Positions 58,361 to 58,498 of a DNA stretch of 58,498 bases are shown here, in pieces. The stretch spans positions 1-58,498 of the forward strand of contig CAZYQW010000133.1 of assembly GCA_964649825.1 (NCBI GenBank). The letters run 5' to 3'. Made by a program: the position numbers and the translations under genes. The DNA is from CAZYQW01 sp964649825 (GTDB lineage Bacteria > Planctomycetota > B15-G4 > JADJEK01). Each line of letters opens with the position of its first letter. Within the stretch, counting starts at the first letter, position 1. Below the pieces are notes generated by a model. It worked only from the letters and a program-made list of their open reading frames with translations, did not search any database and was not told the origin of the DNA.

Positions 58361-58498
58361 TCTAGTGGTGTGATTCAGAGTTGTTGACGTTTCTCCGGGG
58401 CCCTCGTCATCGCTTGCTGCGTTGCTCCTCCTCGACGTATCTCGAATACGCGGTCGTCGTCGCGCCTTGCCAGCGACGACGATGACCTCCGGATAATC
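58361..58498. repeat. Right copy of 138-bp terminal inverted repeat
   Basis: Exact reverse complement of 5-142. Its inner end (TCTAGTGGTGTGATTCAG) lies 44 nt upstream of the start of the GspG-like gene, and its outer end is the end of the window. The inner boundary is sharp in both copies, so the repeat unit begins there and probably continues beyond the window. Confidence 0.95.

Noticed and set aside
1..58498. CRISPR array or tRNA genes
   Set aside because: I saw no regularly spaced repeats of CRISPR type and no tRNA cloverleaf; the only tandem array is the 9-bp repeat at 16982-17026. A tRNA scan could still find something I missed.

Overview
The window is a high-GC (about two thirds GC by eye), gene-dense bacterial segment. 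Gram-negative envelope markers are present: a Kdo-8-phosphate synthase, a LolC/E-type permease, a NosL-type lipoprotein and many Sec signal peptides. The mix of genes suggests a member of the Planctomycetota or a close relative, probably from a metagenome. The pointers are secreted FG-GAP proteins with a shared C-terminal beta-sandwich, PQQ-type propellers, a Ser/Thr kinase with TPRs, an ECF sigma/anti-sigma/CHAT set, ABC permease-M1 peptidase fusions, and CotH-VTC-DUF4956 genes. This assignment is inference; there is no rRNA or marker gene to fix it. I saw no tRNA, rRNA or CRISPR array. The two ends of the window are a perfect 138-bp inverted repeat (5-142 and 58361-58498), so the contig probably ends inside two copies of one repeated element.

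Left part (0.2-10.3 kb, all minus strand): a secreted arylsulfotransferase-like protein, a secreted inorganic pyrophosphatase, and a tightly packed five-gene operon. Read in transcription order, that operon is a membrane-anchored unknown, CotH kinase fused to a beta-helix, a VTC polyphosphate-polymerase domain, a DUF4956 membrane protein and a secreted beta-propeller. At 10.4-11.1 kb a divergent pair (an unknown conserved protein and a ribbon-helix-helix-like protein) shares a 24-bp palindrome.

Middle left (11.2-19.7 kb): NosL-like lipoprotein, two-PRC-barrel secreted protein, glucose/sorbosone dehydrogenase-like protein, a sugar kinase with an overlapping nucleotidyltransferase (possibly UDP-glucuronate salvage), a small ScdA_N-like ORF, a LOG-family protein and a Gfo/Idh/MocA oxidoreductase.

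Centre (20.0-28.5 kb): a 2287-residue polyketide synthase (ACP-KS-AT-DH-psiKR-ER-KR-ACP, no thioesterase) overlaps by 4 nt a B12-binding radical SAM enzyme. This two-gene unit should make a reduced chain and modify it.

Middle right (28.5-39.9 kb): DHFR/RibD-like protein of lower GC, a secreted beta-sandwich protein, a PQQ-like propeller protein, an ABC ATPase with a permease-M1 aminopeptidase fusion, KdsA, and a Ser/Thr kinase with TPRs.

Right (39.9-58.5 kb): a minus-strand run of LolC/E permease, SthA transhydrogenase, HDOD protein, DUF3352-like protein, GAF sigma-54 activator, IscU-like protein and FG-GAP protein. Then come a divergent FG-GAP protein, an ECF sigma/anti-sigma/TPR-CHAT protease operon, an SPFH protein with two zinc ribbons, and a secreted protein ending in a GspG-like pseudopilin module. 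The best candidates for undescribed systems are the sigma/anti-sigma/TPR-CHAT operon, the PKS-radical SAM pair and the CotH-VTC-DUF4956-propeller operon.
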